This document shows, piece by piece, positions 25,501 to 32,647 of a stretch of DNA of 64,000 nucleotides. The stretch is from Pseudodesulfovibrio sp. 5S69 (GTDB taxonomy: Bacteria > Desulfobacterota > Desulfovibrionia > Desulfovibrionales > Desulfovibrionaceae). The position numbers and the translations under genes are program-made. Each line of letters begins with the position of its first letter. The stretch's first letter is position 1. A model generated the notes under the pieces. It did no database searches. It was not told the DNA's origin and was given only the letters and a program-made list of their open reading frames with translations. The stretch is taken from contig NZ_CP146609.1 of assembly GCF_037094465.1 (NCBI RefSeq), forward strand, positions 2,475,501 to 2,539,500, written 5' to 3'.

Positions 25501-25823
25501 GCGAGATAGTCCCGGGCCTGGCGGTGGCTGTCCGGCATCGGACCGGATTGCCCGGCGGTGACCGAGCCCGTCTGAATGAACTCCACGAGCTGCAGCACGT
25601 CACCGCCGACTCCGCAGCCGAAGCAGTACCAGCCCTGCTTGTCGAGCATCACGTGCAGCGACAGGCGCGACTGGCTCTGATGGTTGGGGCAGTCGCACAT
25701 CAAGCGCTGGCCGGTCTCCTGGGTGATCCGTCCAGGCAGGAGTTCCCGGGCCACGTCACCGATGTCCATCTCGGTGACGAGCCGGTAATACTCCCTGACG
25801 TTATCCGTTCCGCCCATACTCAT
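22512..25823 (-). CDS. Phage primase-helicase (CHC2 zinc finger, TOPRIM, AAA+)
   Basis: A 1103-aa replication protein. Residues about 38-85 are a CHC2 zinc-binding primase domain (LMCDCPNHQSQSRLSLHV, then WYCFGCGVGGDVLQLVEF). TOPRIM region: KVIITEGVTDCLALMQLG and YICQDNELSQAG near 300-350. C-terminal half: a P-loop NTPase with FEGSAGSGKTTASK near 765 and LIVLDNIEVKQ as Walker B, of the type fused to primases in phages and integrative elements. It primes and unwinds DNA, probably at the iteron region 2 kb downstream. Start overlaps the helicase stop (ATGA). Confidence 0.88.
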   Translation of the reverse strand: MSMGGTDNVREYYRLVTEMDIGDVARELLPGRITQETGQRLMCDCPNHQSQSRLSLHVMLDKQGWYCFGCGVGGDVLQLVEFIQTGSVTAGQSGPMPDSHRQARDYLAKKAGLPPLSRYGLSQERLAQTEADRAFELRVKDALTSLARLYHARLKQSPEVLDWLKSKYALSEETIDDLLIGYADNASGAVAQLTGGEDGFSKRELAATGAFRPTSQDGLTPFFERRIVFPYWSRGRVVFMIGRKTPWTPDVGWEQGKYKKLPVHDEHQRPYVADFINNALLFNEDCLLARPGKVIITEGVTDCLALMQLGLPTVSPVTVRIRAADWERLIPKLRGVETVYICQDNELSQAGLKGALQTARTLAEHKIDTRLVTLPLSETQISARQELTERFGLTASVGPKELAKLLAGRPAEEIQAAEALLATAKIDVNDYIAAGHTREDFERLLAEASTPIEFGVRSLPEGAEEEERNRLLEPILGEISEQSPLEQARLLKLVQERIGGGVSMATLKEQIRAIQKDRKVEFRNEKKKAKRMSGAMPGSCRARVDEVLIDTELENGAPDYTLAAEAAYDWFTANGAQFFHTLQGEPFMYFDNAIYWMDSPDRGRKRHYAAMLYKHTGMVPTSNGGRTFFEVLPSLAMIRGQVRDHFSWLHTDVASYTVYFNLNNPEHEIAKITPDEIQIMKNGGNEDGIILDGSHKMKPLKFLPDADLEEADRLLVDLLVGNMTCPQGDRFLILSWLSCFLLIDFAGTRPMTRFEGSAGSGKTTASKITSTLLYGEPQHKKATDAANYTDGSQNPLIVLDNIEVKQMTEDLTTFMLTSITGIAKEKRKSGTDSETITERTKCLLNTTGIEPLCGELSEILSRSFVINFDLANQASDCFLESEVISAIQQNRDLIISAIMKRTSHVLAMIRDGAQKQVMRLLHRTMPTHGKRRCNDYLSLMYLMMLAGSEEHEVTTGLEELSPLFIEQIHSINDTSQEMARESNPIATALASLFHAYRNAVELDEKARYGEDDRANHVVGFIERYQVRFENENTMEPVSAGRLLAALRRVGREFNLEFEYKKPAQLGRRISNDLDVIRDAGFDIDRQRNAHTKNFEYRIGCRGV

Positions 25824-28048
25824 TCGGCCTCCGCGACACGGGCGAAATCGGCTTCCGCGTGCTGGGCGGCGTCCAGATACAAGGGCAGGAAGGTCCGGCG
25901 GTCATCCACTTGACACCGCTTGGCGCAGTTCTGGATGCCCCAGTGATCACCCAGAACAATGGCGGTGCGCCGGGCGCGGGTCACCCCGGTGTAGAGCAGA
26001 TTGCGGTGGTGCATGAAGGAATGCGCCTTGTGGACCACCACCACGGCGCAGGGGAACTCGGAACCCTGGGTTTTGTGGATAGTGAGCGCATAGGCGAGCT
26101 GCAGATCCTGCAGGTCGGGCGACCCCTTTTCCATCTCCACGGGCATGCCGTCGAAGTCGATGACCAGGGTGCCGTTCGCGAGGACATCGACCACATAGCC
26201 GATGGCACCGTTCATCACATTCAGGTCGTAATTGTTCCGGGTCTGGATGACCTTGTCGTGCTTGAGAAACGGAGCGCGGCGGCCCATGGCGACCGGCGGT
26301 ACCTCGGCGTTCCAGAGCTTGCGCTGGATGAGCCGCTGCAGTTCCTCGTTCAGTTCCTTGGTGCCGAGCGGCCCCTTGTGGGTCGGCGTCAGCACCTGCA
26401 CGTCCTTGATGATGTCGAAACCCAGGGCGTCGAGCCGCTCCTGAAACAGCTCCAGCAGGAACGAGCGTGCCGCCATCGGGTCGGTGAACTGATCCACCAG
26501 ATACCAATCCCGGCATCCGGCCACCGACGCCTCGCTGGTCTTGCACACCTCGCCCTTGAGAACGGCGGTGCAGTTCTCCTTGAGGACGCCAGCCTGGCGC
26601 ACGACCTTGTCGAGGATGACCGTGGGGATGGCGCGTGTCTGGATCAGATCGCGCAGTATGTTTCCGGGTCCCACCGGCGGAAGCTGGTTGTGGTCCCCGA
26701 CCAGCAGCACCGTGGTCCGCGACAAATCGACCGCCTCGAACAGGTGCCAGGCCAGCGGCACGTCGACCATCGAAAACTCGTCGACCACCAGGACGTCGGC
26801 ATCGATGGGGTTCTCCTTGCTGCGCGAGAAACCCTTGCCGTCATAGCCGAGCAGGCGGTGGATGGTGGTGCCGCTACGGCCGCTGACTTCCTCCAGGCGT
26901 TTGGCGGCCTTGCCGGTCGGCGCGGCGAGCACGACCTCCAGATCGCTCTCCTCGCAGATGGTGTTGATGACTGAAATGGTGTAGCTCTTCCCCGAACCGG
27001 CTCCACCCGAAATCAGGCTGATGCTGTATTGGAGGGCCGAGCGCACCGCTTCAAGCTGCTTCTCGTTCAGCGTCGCCGCGCAGCGCCGAATCAGGGCATC
27101 GAGTTTCTTGACGGACTGGAAATGCAGGTTGGGTGTTTCGGCCTGGCCGAACAGCGAGGCCAACTCCCGCTCCATGCGGACGATCTCCGGCAGAGCGACC
27201 ACGAAACGACCGCCGTGGGAATCGCAGGCAAGCGCCTGTTCTTCGATGAGCGCGTCGAGGGCGCTCTCGATACGAACCCGGCTGTCCAGGGCATCCATGA
27301 CCAACAGCAGATTGGCCTGGTCGACCAGATCCTCGTATTCGATCCAGCAGTGGCCATTGTCCAGAGCTTCACGGACGCAGAAATTCAACCCGGCCCGGAT
27401 ACGGGGAACGTGGTCCTTGGGTGTGCCCAGCTTGCGGGCAATCTTGTCGACCTTCTTGAAGCCGAATCCCCGGATCTCCCGAATGAGGATGTACGGGTCT
27501 TCCTTCAGGATATCGAGGCAGTTGCCGCCAAGCCTTTCGACCAGGGTGGTGACCTGATGATGGGTCAGGCCGAATGCCGACAGCCAGGCCATGACGGTGT
27601 TGACGCTACGGTTCTTCAACCATTCGTCACGCAGCCGCCGGGCCGCGTCCATGGGTAGCCGGGCTTTGAGCGCAATGCGCTCGGGGTCATTCAGAAGGGT
27701 TTCTTCAAAAGCGTCGCCGAAACTCTCGACGATCAATCTGGCCTTGGTCGGACCAATGCCCTTGATCTCCGGATGGTTGGCCAGATAGTGGATCAGCCCC
27801 TCCGGATCGAGTTCGAGGTCGTGCTCCATCCCGTCGACCTTGAACTGACGGCCGTATTTGGGATGGGTGGCCCACGACCCGAGCAGGACCACAGGCTGAT
27901 TTTCCCGGGCGAACAAATTGCCCGCGAACTGGACTTCCTCACCGGTCGGGGTGAGCAGTCGGCCTGCGGAGAACTTGGGTCCGGCATAGTAAACGCGCTC
28001 TATTCTTCCCCGGAGTCGCGCCGGGTTACTCTCATTTCTTTTTGGCAT
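25820..28048 (-). CDS. RecD2-like DNA helicase
   Basis: A 742-aa superfamily 1B helicase. N-terminal OB-like and helix-hairpin-helix region (LANHPEIKGIGPTKARLIVESFG), Walker A SGGAGSGKSYT near 355, VLVVDEFSMVD (motif II), LVGDHNQLPPVGPGN (motif III), and SH3-like/late motifs LAYALTIHKTQGSEFP and HHRNLLYTGVTRARR. RecD2 proteins unwind 5' to 3' and act in recombination. ATG 28048 lies inside the previous gene; more upstream starts would overlap it further and give no homologous sequence. Confidence 0.9.
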   Translation of the reverse strand: MPKRNESNPARLRGRIERVYYAGPKFSAGRLLTPTGEEVQFAGNLFARENQPVVLLGSWATHPKYGRQFKVDGMEHDLELDPEGLIHYLANHPEIKGIGPTKARLIVESFGDAFEETLLNDPERIALKARLPMDAARRLRDEWLKNRSVNTVMAWLSAFGLTHHQVTTLVERLGGNCLDILKEDPYILIREIRGFGFKKVDKIARKLGTPKDHVPRIRAGLNFCVREALDNGHCWIEYEDLVDQANLLLVMDALDSRVRIESALDALIEEQALACDSHGGRFVVALPEIVRMERELASLFGQAETPNLHFQSVKKLDALIRRCAATLNEKQLEAVRSALQYSISLISGGAGSGKSYTISVINTICEESDLEVVLAAPTGKAAKRLEEVSGRSGTTIHRLLGYDGKGFSRSKENPIDADVLVVDEFSMVDVPLAWHLFEAVDLSRTTVLLVGDHNQLPPVGPGNILRDLIQTRAIPTVILDKVVRQAGVLKENCTAVLKGEVCKTSEASVAGCRDWYLVDQFTDPMAARSFLLELFQERLDALGFDIIKDVQVLTPTHKGPLGTKELNEELQRLIQRKLWNAEVPPVAMGRRAPFLKHDKVIQTRNNYDLNVMNGAIGYVVDVLANGTLVIDFDGMPVEMEKGSPDLQDLQLAYALTIHKTQGSEFPCAVVVVHKAHSFMHHRNLLYTGVTRARRTAIVLGDHWGIQNCAKRCQVDDRRTFLPLYLDAAQHAEADFARVAEAE

Positions 28049-28482
28049 CTCGCGATCCTCCGGTGAAAACGTGTCAGGTACTCCTCGACAAAACGGCAGG
28101 CGGCCTGCCGGTCCGAGCAGAAGTAGACGGGGACACCGAAGTCGACGACGATGGAGGCGACCGTTCCAATCAGCGCATGCGGGTGGGCATCGCTGCGGTA
28201 GCGGCCATCGACCAGATCGCGAAAGTTGCACTCGACAACCACGCAGGCGGATTCGTAGGCGGAGAGCTTTTCTAGCTCGCGGTGAAACCGCTTTCGCCCC
28301 CGGATGACGGTGGAGACGAAATCCGTCAGGGATTTGCGCTCCACCGCCACCCGTTCCTCAAGGCCGACCAGTGAGTAATCACCGGCGGGCAGCGCCTTGC
28401 GAACCGCCGAAACCTTGTCACTATCGAAGCTGTAGGGCTCCTGTTCGCGGGTGTCGACGACAACGGTGATCCGGTCCATCAT
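28000..28482 (-). CDS. ERCC4-type nuclease
   Basis: A 160-aa protein with the XPF/ERCC4 nuclease core: VVVDTREQEPYSF, LPAGDYSLVGLEERVAVERKSLTDFVSTV (the G-D...E-R-K motif), and FHRELEKLSAYESACVVVECNF. It cuts branched or flapped DNA. It overlaps the helicase gene by 49 bp and the DUF669 gene stop by a TGATG junction, so the three are tightly coupled. Confidence 0.88.
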   Translation of the reverse strand: MMDRITVVVDTREQEPYSFDSDKVSAVRKALPAGDYSLVGLEERVAVERKSLTDFVSTVIRGRKRFHRELEKLSAYESACVVVECNFRDLVDGRYRSDAHPHALIGTVASIVVDFGVPVYFCSDRQAACRFVEEYLTRFHRRIARCQKEMRVTRRDSGEE

Positions 28483-28955
28483 CAGAACGGGATCATGTCG
28501 TCCATCGCCGCGCCGGGAGCTCCGGCATCGTCGGCCATGACAATGCGACGGTTGAAGTAGATATTCTCGTTTTCACCGCGAGTGCGTTTGGTCACCTCCA
28601 GCTTGATGTTGAGAAGCTGCTCGAGGTGGCCCGGGAGGTCGGAGAGCTTCTGAAGCTGTAGCCCGCAGGTGTAGAGGTCCTGCTTGAGCCACTTGATGTT
28701 CTCGTTGCTGGCCATGACGTTGTTGCGCCAGAGCAGACGGCCCTTGTGGGTCGGCGCGAGAATGCGCAGGGTCCACTTGAGCATGGGGTTGCCCGAGGTC
28801 TGGGCGCGGGTCAGTTCGACCCGGTCGACGTTGACCTGGTACTTGCCGTCGGGGACGGCCTCGAACTCGCGTTCCTCGACTTCGGCGGTTTCAAAGGCGT
28901 CGTCGAACTGCGCCAGGTCGAGGTTGCTGCTGGATTGGTTTTCGTAGTGTTCCAT
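28482..28955 (-). CDS. DUF669-type phage single-strand DNA-binding protein
   Basis: A 157-aa protein with FEAVPDGKYQVNVDRVELTRAQTSGNPMLKWTLRILAPTHKGRLLWRNNVMASNENIKWLKQDLYTCGL, the DUF669 pattern (an OB-like beta barrel), and an acidic C-terminal tip (MDDMIPF) like the tail of SSBs that binds partner proteins. It should coat ssDNA for the RecA-like ATPase and nucleases. Strong ribosome site AAGGAG before the ATG. Confidence 0.85.
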   Translation of the reverse strand: MEHYENQSSSNLDLAQFDDAFETAEVEEREFEAVPDGKYQVNVDRVELTRAQTSGNPMLKWTLRILAPTHKGRLLWRNNVMASNENIKWLKQDLYTCGLQLQKLSDLPGHLEQLLNIKLEVTKRTRGENENIYFNRRIVMADDAGAPGAAMDDMIPF

Positions 28956-28967
28956 GATCGGATCTCC

Positions 28968-29738
28968 TTACTGTTGGGGTTTCGCCGCCGCACTCGCGGT
29001 CGGCTCCGGCTTCGGCCGGGCGGCACTCGCCGCAGCTCCGGCTGCCGTGTTGTTGAACGCTTTCATGAAGCTCGAAAAATCGAGGGGGATGACTTCGGGG
29101 AGTCGGCCGGTGCGGTCACCGGCGTCGTAGTTGGGACTGGGCTTGGTGCGCATCACGCGCTGCCAGACCGGCTTGCCGTCCTCGCCGGTTTTCATGTCCA
29201 GGTCGCAGAACAGGATCAGGTCCACCAGACCGGTGACCAGCTTCCGCGCCTTTTCCGGCAGCGTCGGCACGATGCGGGTGTGTTTGCCGGTCCGGGTCTC
29301 GATGTCCCGCTCCTGGGAGTGGGAGATCAGGATCAACCCATAGGGCAGGAAGGCGAGCTTGTTGATGACGCGCTGGAACTCGTTGTTGATCAGCGCGTAG
29401 CCCTTGCCGTAGCCCAGGTCGGATTCGTGCTCGATCTTGAATTTCTTGCAGACGTAGTCCGAGCACATCTTGTAGGCGTTATCCACCGTGTCGACGACGA
29501 TGGTCTTGAACTCGTGCTTGCCCTCGGCGATTTCCGCGCAGGCCTGCAGAAGATCGTCCCAGCAGGTGATCGGGGTCTGAAACACCTCCAGGGCGTTCAG
29601 GCCCGGCTCGGTCGCCAGGAACAGTGCATCATCGGCCTTGGAGCACCAGGTGCTCTTGCCGATCTTGCTCGGGCCGTACACCAGAGCGGTGAGGTCCGAG
29701 AGCGTGTGTTTGGGTTTGCTTTTGGTCTTGGGAAGCAT
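28968..29738 (-). CDS. RecA-like recombinase/ATPase (Sak4/AAA_24-like)
   Basis: A 256-aa protein with a RecA-type core: ALVYGPSKIGKSTWCSK (Walker A), TIVVDTVDNAYKM (Walker B), ILISHSQERDIETRTGKHTRIVPTLPEKARKLVTGLVDLILF. This is the small phage single-strand annealing/recombinase ATPase that works with the DUF669 SSB encoded just downstream. A disordered Ala/Pro tail follows. The pairing supports recombination-dependent replication. Confidence 0.85.
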   Translation of the reverse strand: MLPKTKSKPKHTLSDLTALVYGPSKIGKSTWCSKADDALFLATEPGLNALEVFQTPITCWDDLLQACAEIAEGKHEFKTIVVDTVDNAYKMCSDYVCKKFKIEHESDLGYGKGYALINNEFQRVINKLAFLPYGLILISHSQERDIETRTGKHTRIVPTLPEKARKLVTGLVDLILFCDLDMKTGEDGKPVWQRVMRTKPSPNYDAGDRTGRLPEVIPLDFSSFMKAFNNTAAGAAASAARPKPEPTASAAAKPQQ

Positions 29739-29764
29739 GGCTTCGTCTCCTTATGGTTGGGATT

Positions 29765-30781
29765 TCAAAACACCGGAGCGGCGTCTTCACCGGCTCCGTC
29801 CCGCAGCTCTTCGTGCGGGGCGATCCGTTGGAAATGGTTTTCGATGACGTTGGGGTTGCCGCCCGAGCGGCAGAGCTGGAAGTAGGCGCAGGGCCTTCCG
29901 TACTGGAAGCAGTAGCTGGTGTTGCGGTAGAAGGTGTCGCGCCGACGGGCGTCGAGCATGGCCTTGGAGAGTTCCCACAGCTCCGCCCGCAGTTCCTCGA
30001 ACTGGTCGCGGGAGATGTAGAGCACCTCGCGGTGGAACATGCCCGTCTCGAGGTACTTCTCCTGGAGCCGCTGCTGGAAGGTGTCGTCGTCCTCCGGCAG
30101 CTTGCGCTTGGCACTGCTTTTGCCGGTTTTCGACTTGGCGATCAGCTCCGCCCGGCGGGCCTCGAATTCGGCCTCGGTCTCACCCTTGCCCTGGCGCAGC
30201 TTGGCCTTGACCAGGACGTTGTAGATGATGCCGCTGACCGTGATGCCGAGGGTCTGCTCCAGGTACCAGGCATAGAGGATGATCTGGAAATCGGTCCACA
30301 GCCGCTCCAGGTAGCTGGCGTCGATCTGCGAGGCGGTTTTGTGTTCCAGCAGGAAATACTGGCCATCCTGACGGACGATGCCGTCCACCTTCCCGGCGAG
30401 AATGAAACTGCGCGAAGTCGCGCCGGTCGCCGGGTTGACGATGGGGCCTTCGAAGGTCTTTTCGAGCGCGACGACCTCGAAGTCTTCGGCCGGGTAGTGT
30501 TCCGCATAGGCACTCATCATGGCCCTGGCGAGATGCCAGTCGGCCTGTTGATGGTCGTCCTGCGCCCGGTTCGGATAGGTCCGGTCGATGTGGTCGAGGA
30601 CCTTGGCCAGATCCCGCTCGCCGTGCCAACATTCCAGACAGTCGTGGATGACCGAGCCGAAGGCCAGATTGGGGTCGCGCTCGAGTGGCACCAGCTCGTC
30701 GATATAGCGCCATTTGCAGGCCATGCGGCAGTTGCGGAACAGCCGCCACATGGAATAGGTGGTGGTCATCAGCTCGCTCAT
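29765..30781 (-). CDS. PD-(D/E)XK exonuclease, Cas4/RecB-like
   Basis: A 338-aa protein. The start ATG 30781 overlaps the previous stop (ATGA). RecB-family motifs: WRLFRNCRMACKWRYIDELVP at the N-terminus, AFGSVIHDCLECW (His motif), ILAGKVDGIVRQDGQYFLLEHKTAS (D...E-x-K catalytic core), and a C-terminal Cys cluster CFQYGRPCAYFQLC, likely an iron-sulfur site as in Cas4/AddB. It probably makes ssDNA for the annealing/recombinase proteins encoded next. Confidence 0.87.
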   Translation of the reverse strand: MSELMTTTYSMWRLFRNCRMACKWRYIDELVPLERDPNLAFGSVIHDCLECWHGERDLAKVLDHIDRTYPNRAQDDHQQADWHLARAMMSAYAEHYPAEDFEVVALEKTFEGPIVNPATGATSRSFILAGKVDGIVRQDGQYFLLEHKTASQIDASYLERLWTDFQIILYAWYLEQTLGITVSGIIYNVLVKAKLRQGKGETEAEFEARRAELIAKSKTGKSSAKRKLPEDDDTFQQRLQEKYLETGMFHREVLYISRDQFEELRAELWELSKAMLDARRRDTFYRNTSYCFQYGRPCAYFQLCRSGGNPNVIENHFQRIAPHEELRDGAGEDAAPVF

Positions 30782-31116
30782 ACCGCCACCCCCGCTTCGG
30801 CGGCGGCTGGCGCTGCGCGATGCTTGGAGGCGCAGGCGCAACCCGACGGTTGGGTTCGTTCGATCAGGACCGAGCGTTCGCCGTATTCCTTGGTGGCGAA
30901 GCCGGTGAAGATGCGGGCGAGGTCGCTGCCGACATCGGTGGAGGCGTCGATCACGCAGGTACGGCGGGCCTTGTCCAGATTGAACCGGCTCTCCATCCGC
31001 ACACGGGAACGGCCATGCAGGCTTTCGACGGCCAGCATCGCCAGCATGAAAGTGTCTTCCAGTTCCTGGGCCGGGACCGACTCGTCAAAACGGTACTTGT
31101 AGGTGTCTTGAGTCAT
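30778..31116 (-). CDS. Small phage protein, first gene of the recombination operon
   Basis: A 112-aa protein from ATG 31116, with AGGAG 7 nt upstream. Core DESVPAQELEDTFMLAMLAVESLHGRSRVRMESRFNLDKARRTCVIDASTDVGSDLARIFTGFATKEYGERSVLIER looks like a compact alpha/beta fold. The tail is Ala/Pro-rich with CACASK. It is the first gene behind promoter element 6. No known family recognised. Confidence 0.65.
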   Translation of the reverse strand: MTQDTYKYRFDESVPAQELEDTFMLAMLAVESLHGRSRVRMESRFNLDKARRTCVIDASTDVGSDLARIFTGFATKEYGERSVLIERTQPSGCACASKHRAAPAAAEAGVAV

Positions 31117-31185
31117 GGTTGAACTCCTCTTTTGTTCAGGTTCTGATTTCCGAGGCCCCGGATAGCCGCACCATGCGGCACGGTG

Positions 31186-31217
31186 CTTACTTACCGGAGC
31201 CGGAGTCGATGCGTCGG
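31186..31217 (-). promoter_or_regulatory. Phage promoter-like element 6 (recombination/replication operon)
   Basis: Minus strand: CCGAC (31217-31213), 17 bp, GGTAAGTAAG (31195-31186); the last base differs from the other five copies. It lies 3 bp behind the stop of the sigma-like gene and 70 bp before the 112-aa gene. Confidence 0.75.
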
Positions 31218-31220
31218 AGA

Positions 31221-31805
31221 TCACAGGTAGTCGGTAAGGCCAGCCTCGCTGAACGCGTCCCGCAGCTTGCTCAGCCGGTCGTAGAGGGTGGTTCTGGGAA
31301 TGCCCATCTCGCGAGCGATTTCGGCCATAGTGCTGTCGTGCAGGCGTACGCACAGATCCCGGAGTTCTTCCGGCAGCGAGGCGATGGCCCGGTCGAGGTC
31401 CATGCGGATCTCATGGGCGAGGCGCTCCCTTGTCTCACGGGTGCCGCTTCCCAGAGAGCCCTCGCTGTCCAGGAAGTCGATTCGCTCGGTGGTGTCGCCT
31501 TCGCCGTTGTCGAGGGGTTCGTTGAGTGAGGTTTGGCAGAGCCGCCAGTCCCGACATTGGGCGAACCGGGCCTCCAGGATGGTGGAGATGTGACGTTCGA
31601 CGATCCGGGCCATGAAGGTGGTCTTCTTGGCCTTGGCGGGATTGAAATGCCGCATCCGCTGCAGCAGATCGATCATCAGTTCCTGTTCGAGGTCGGGTCT
31701 GTCGTCCTCGGTGAATCCGGCCTTGCCTACGAGTTGACGTGCTTTGTGCCGAATGAGGTCGGCGGCATACTTGTCGATGCCGTCGTAAGAATTCTGAGAA
31801 ACCAT
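31221..31805 (-). CDS. Phage-encoded sigma-70-like factor
   Basis: A 194-aa protein with both ends of an ECF-like sigma factor. Region 2: DDRPDLEQELMIDLLQRMRHFNPAKAKKTTFMARIVERHISTIL (the usual D-x-x-Q-E...F-D-P...F-x-x-W/I pattern). Region 4: LDRAIASLPEELRDLCVRLHDSTMAEIAREMGIPRTTLYDRLSKLRDAF, an HTH. It would guide host RNA polymerase to phage promoters. Six identical-spacing elements in the phage are the obvious candidates. Translation may be blocked by a hairpin that covers its ribosome site (see leader). Confidence 0.85.
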   Translation of the reverse strand: MVSQNSYDGIDKYAADLIRHKARQLVGKAGFTEDDRPDLEQELMIDLLQRMRHFNPAKAKKTTFMARIVERHISTILEARFAQCRDWRLCQTSLNEPLDNGEGDTTERIDFLDSEGSLGSGTRETRERLAHEIRMDLDRAIASLPEELRDLCVRLHDSTMAEIAREMGIPRTTLYDRLSKLRDAFSEAGLTDYL

Positions 31806-31938
31806 CGGGGCCTCCTCGGAGCGAGGAGGAGTTCCGCGTGGGTGTCAGCACGGGCCAGATCACAGGACAAAGCTGTCGCGTGGGCGAAGGGGTCGCAGGT
31901 ACGCCGCCAATTGCCGTATTCGGCTCGGCGACACCCAC
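31806..31938 (-). promoter_or_regulatory. Structured leader of the sigma gene, ribosome site in a hairpin
   Basis: Minus strand 5' to 3': a 9-bp perfect stem GTGGGTGTC (31938-31930) / GACACCCAC (31846-31838) closes an ~80-nt loop with smaller hairpins (GCCG-AATA-CGGC, GCGA-CCCCT-TCGC, GACA-GCTT-TGTC). Then CCTCCTC-GCTCC-GAGGAGG (31829-31811), a perfect 7-bp hairpin in which the GAGGAGG is the Shine-Dalgarno 5 nt before the ATG. The design is that of an RNA switch at translation. No known riboswitch class is recognised. Confidence 0.55.
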
Positions 31939-32000
31939 AACAGCCTCCGCCATGCGTCCAGCTTGTTGTCCAGTGTCTAAGGGTTCAGGTCGTTACGTGT

Positions 32001-32327
32001 TCAGGCTGCCCGTTCCTCGATGCGCATCAGGAACGGCAGACCGTGCTTGATCTCGAGCAGGCAGACTTTTCCGCTGCCCATCTGCGCGAGGTGCTCCAGC
32101 AGCGTCACGACCTCTTGCTTGAGGATGAAGTCATCTTGGTCGCGCTCAGGCCTGGGACCGCTCTGTCCGCCCAGCTTGATCTCGCGCTCGATGACCGTGT
32201 CAGGGGTGAGTTCCGGCTCGCCGTCGCGGACCGGAATGTTGGTGATGCGGCCGAAGTTGATGTCCTGCATCAACTCGATGAGTCGCCGCTTCGGTGGGGT
32301 GAGATGTGCTTTACTTGTCTGGTTCAT
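32001..32327 (-). CDS. Phage protein upstream of sigma, unknown
   Basis: A 108-aa protein with AAGGAGG 6 nt before the ATG. Pattern: PPKRRLIELMQDINFGRITNIPVRDGEPELTPDTVIEREIKLGGQSGPRPERDQDDFILKQEVVTLLEHLAQMGSGKVCLLEIKHGLPFLMRIEE. I believe related proteins occur in other prophages, but know no function. The place at the head of the sigma gene, with a structured leader, suggests early expression and maybe regulation. Confidence 0.65.
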   Translation of the reverse strand: MNQTSKAHLTPPKRRLIELMQDINFGRITNIPVRDGEPELTPDTVIEREIKLGGQSGPRPERDQDDFILKQEVVTLLEHLAQMGSGKVCLLEIKHGLPFLMRIEERAA

Positions 32328-32360
32328 GCCGAACCTCCTTCATTTCTGGACCGACCGGGA

Positions 32361-32423
32361 GACAGGTCCGGCATGAATTTCCCGGGTGGCGGTCGTGAAC
32401 TCTTTGTGTTCACCAGACCTGTC
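32361..32423 (-). promoter_or_regulatory. Nested inverted repeats in the leader of the 108-aa gene
   Basis: Outer arms GACAGGTC (32361-32368) and GACCTGTC (32416-32423), which in RNA extend to 11 bp with one G-U pair; inner arms GTGAAC (32395-32400) and GTTCAC (32408-32413). The inner repeat could be a 19-bp operator, or all could be one RNA fold ending 34 nt before the start codon. Confidence 0.45.
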
Positions 32424-32587
32424 ACCCTGCTTTGGCGAATTTTCGTTACGACCCCGAAAAACGCCCTGGCTCAAGGAGGAGGAAAGCCCGTAAGGCTCTG
32501 ATTGGTGGTGGGTTTACAGAGGAAAATTTTTTTAACTTTTTTTGCCCGGCCCCAGTGAAATTTCACCGGGCGGGCCTCCAAGACGCA
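32424..32587. other. Intergenic region with palindrome and A/T tracts
   Basis: No gene. It has a perfect 12-bp palindrome GTGAAATTTCAC (32555-32566) within a larger GC-rich inverted repeat, next to a T-rich stretch (32524-32543) whose A-tracts on the minus strand may lift a leftward promoter. The half site GTGAA recurs in the inner repeat at 32395. Probably the early control region; -10/-35 boxes are not clear. Confidence 0.35.
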
Positions 32588-32622
32588 AAAAGCCCCGATC
32601 CAGAATCCTGAATCGGGGCTTT
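32588..32622 (-). terminator. Terminator behind the unknown two-gene cassette
   Basis: Arms AAAGCCCCGAT (32589-32599) and ATCGGGGCTTT (32612-32622), 12-nt loop; on the minus strand it is followed by a T run. It lies 26 bp behind the 354-aa gene. Confidence 0.85.
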
Positions 32623-32647
32623 AATTTCGCTTGGATATTAAGGGTGG

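Noticed and set aside
32524..32577. GC-rich hairpin with T run as a terminator
   Set aside because: The T-rich stretch is on the wrong side for plus transcription and becomes A-rich after the hairpin on the minus strand, so it cannot stop transcription in either direction; kept as an operator/promoter region.
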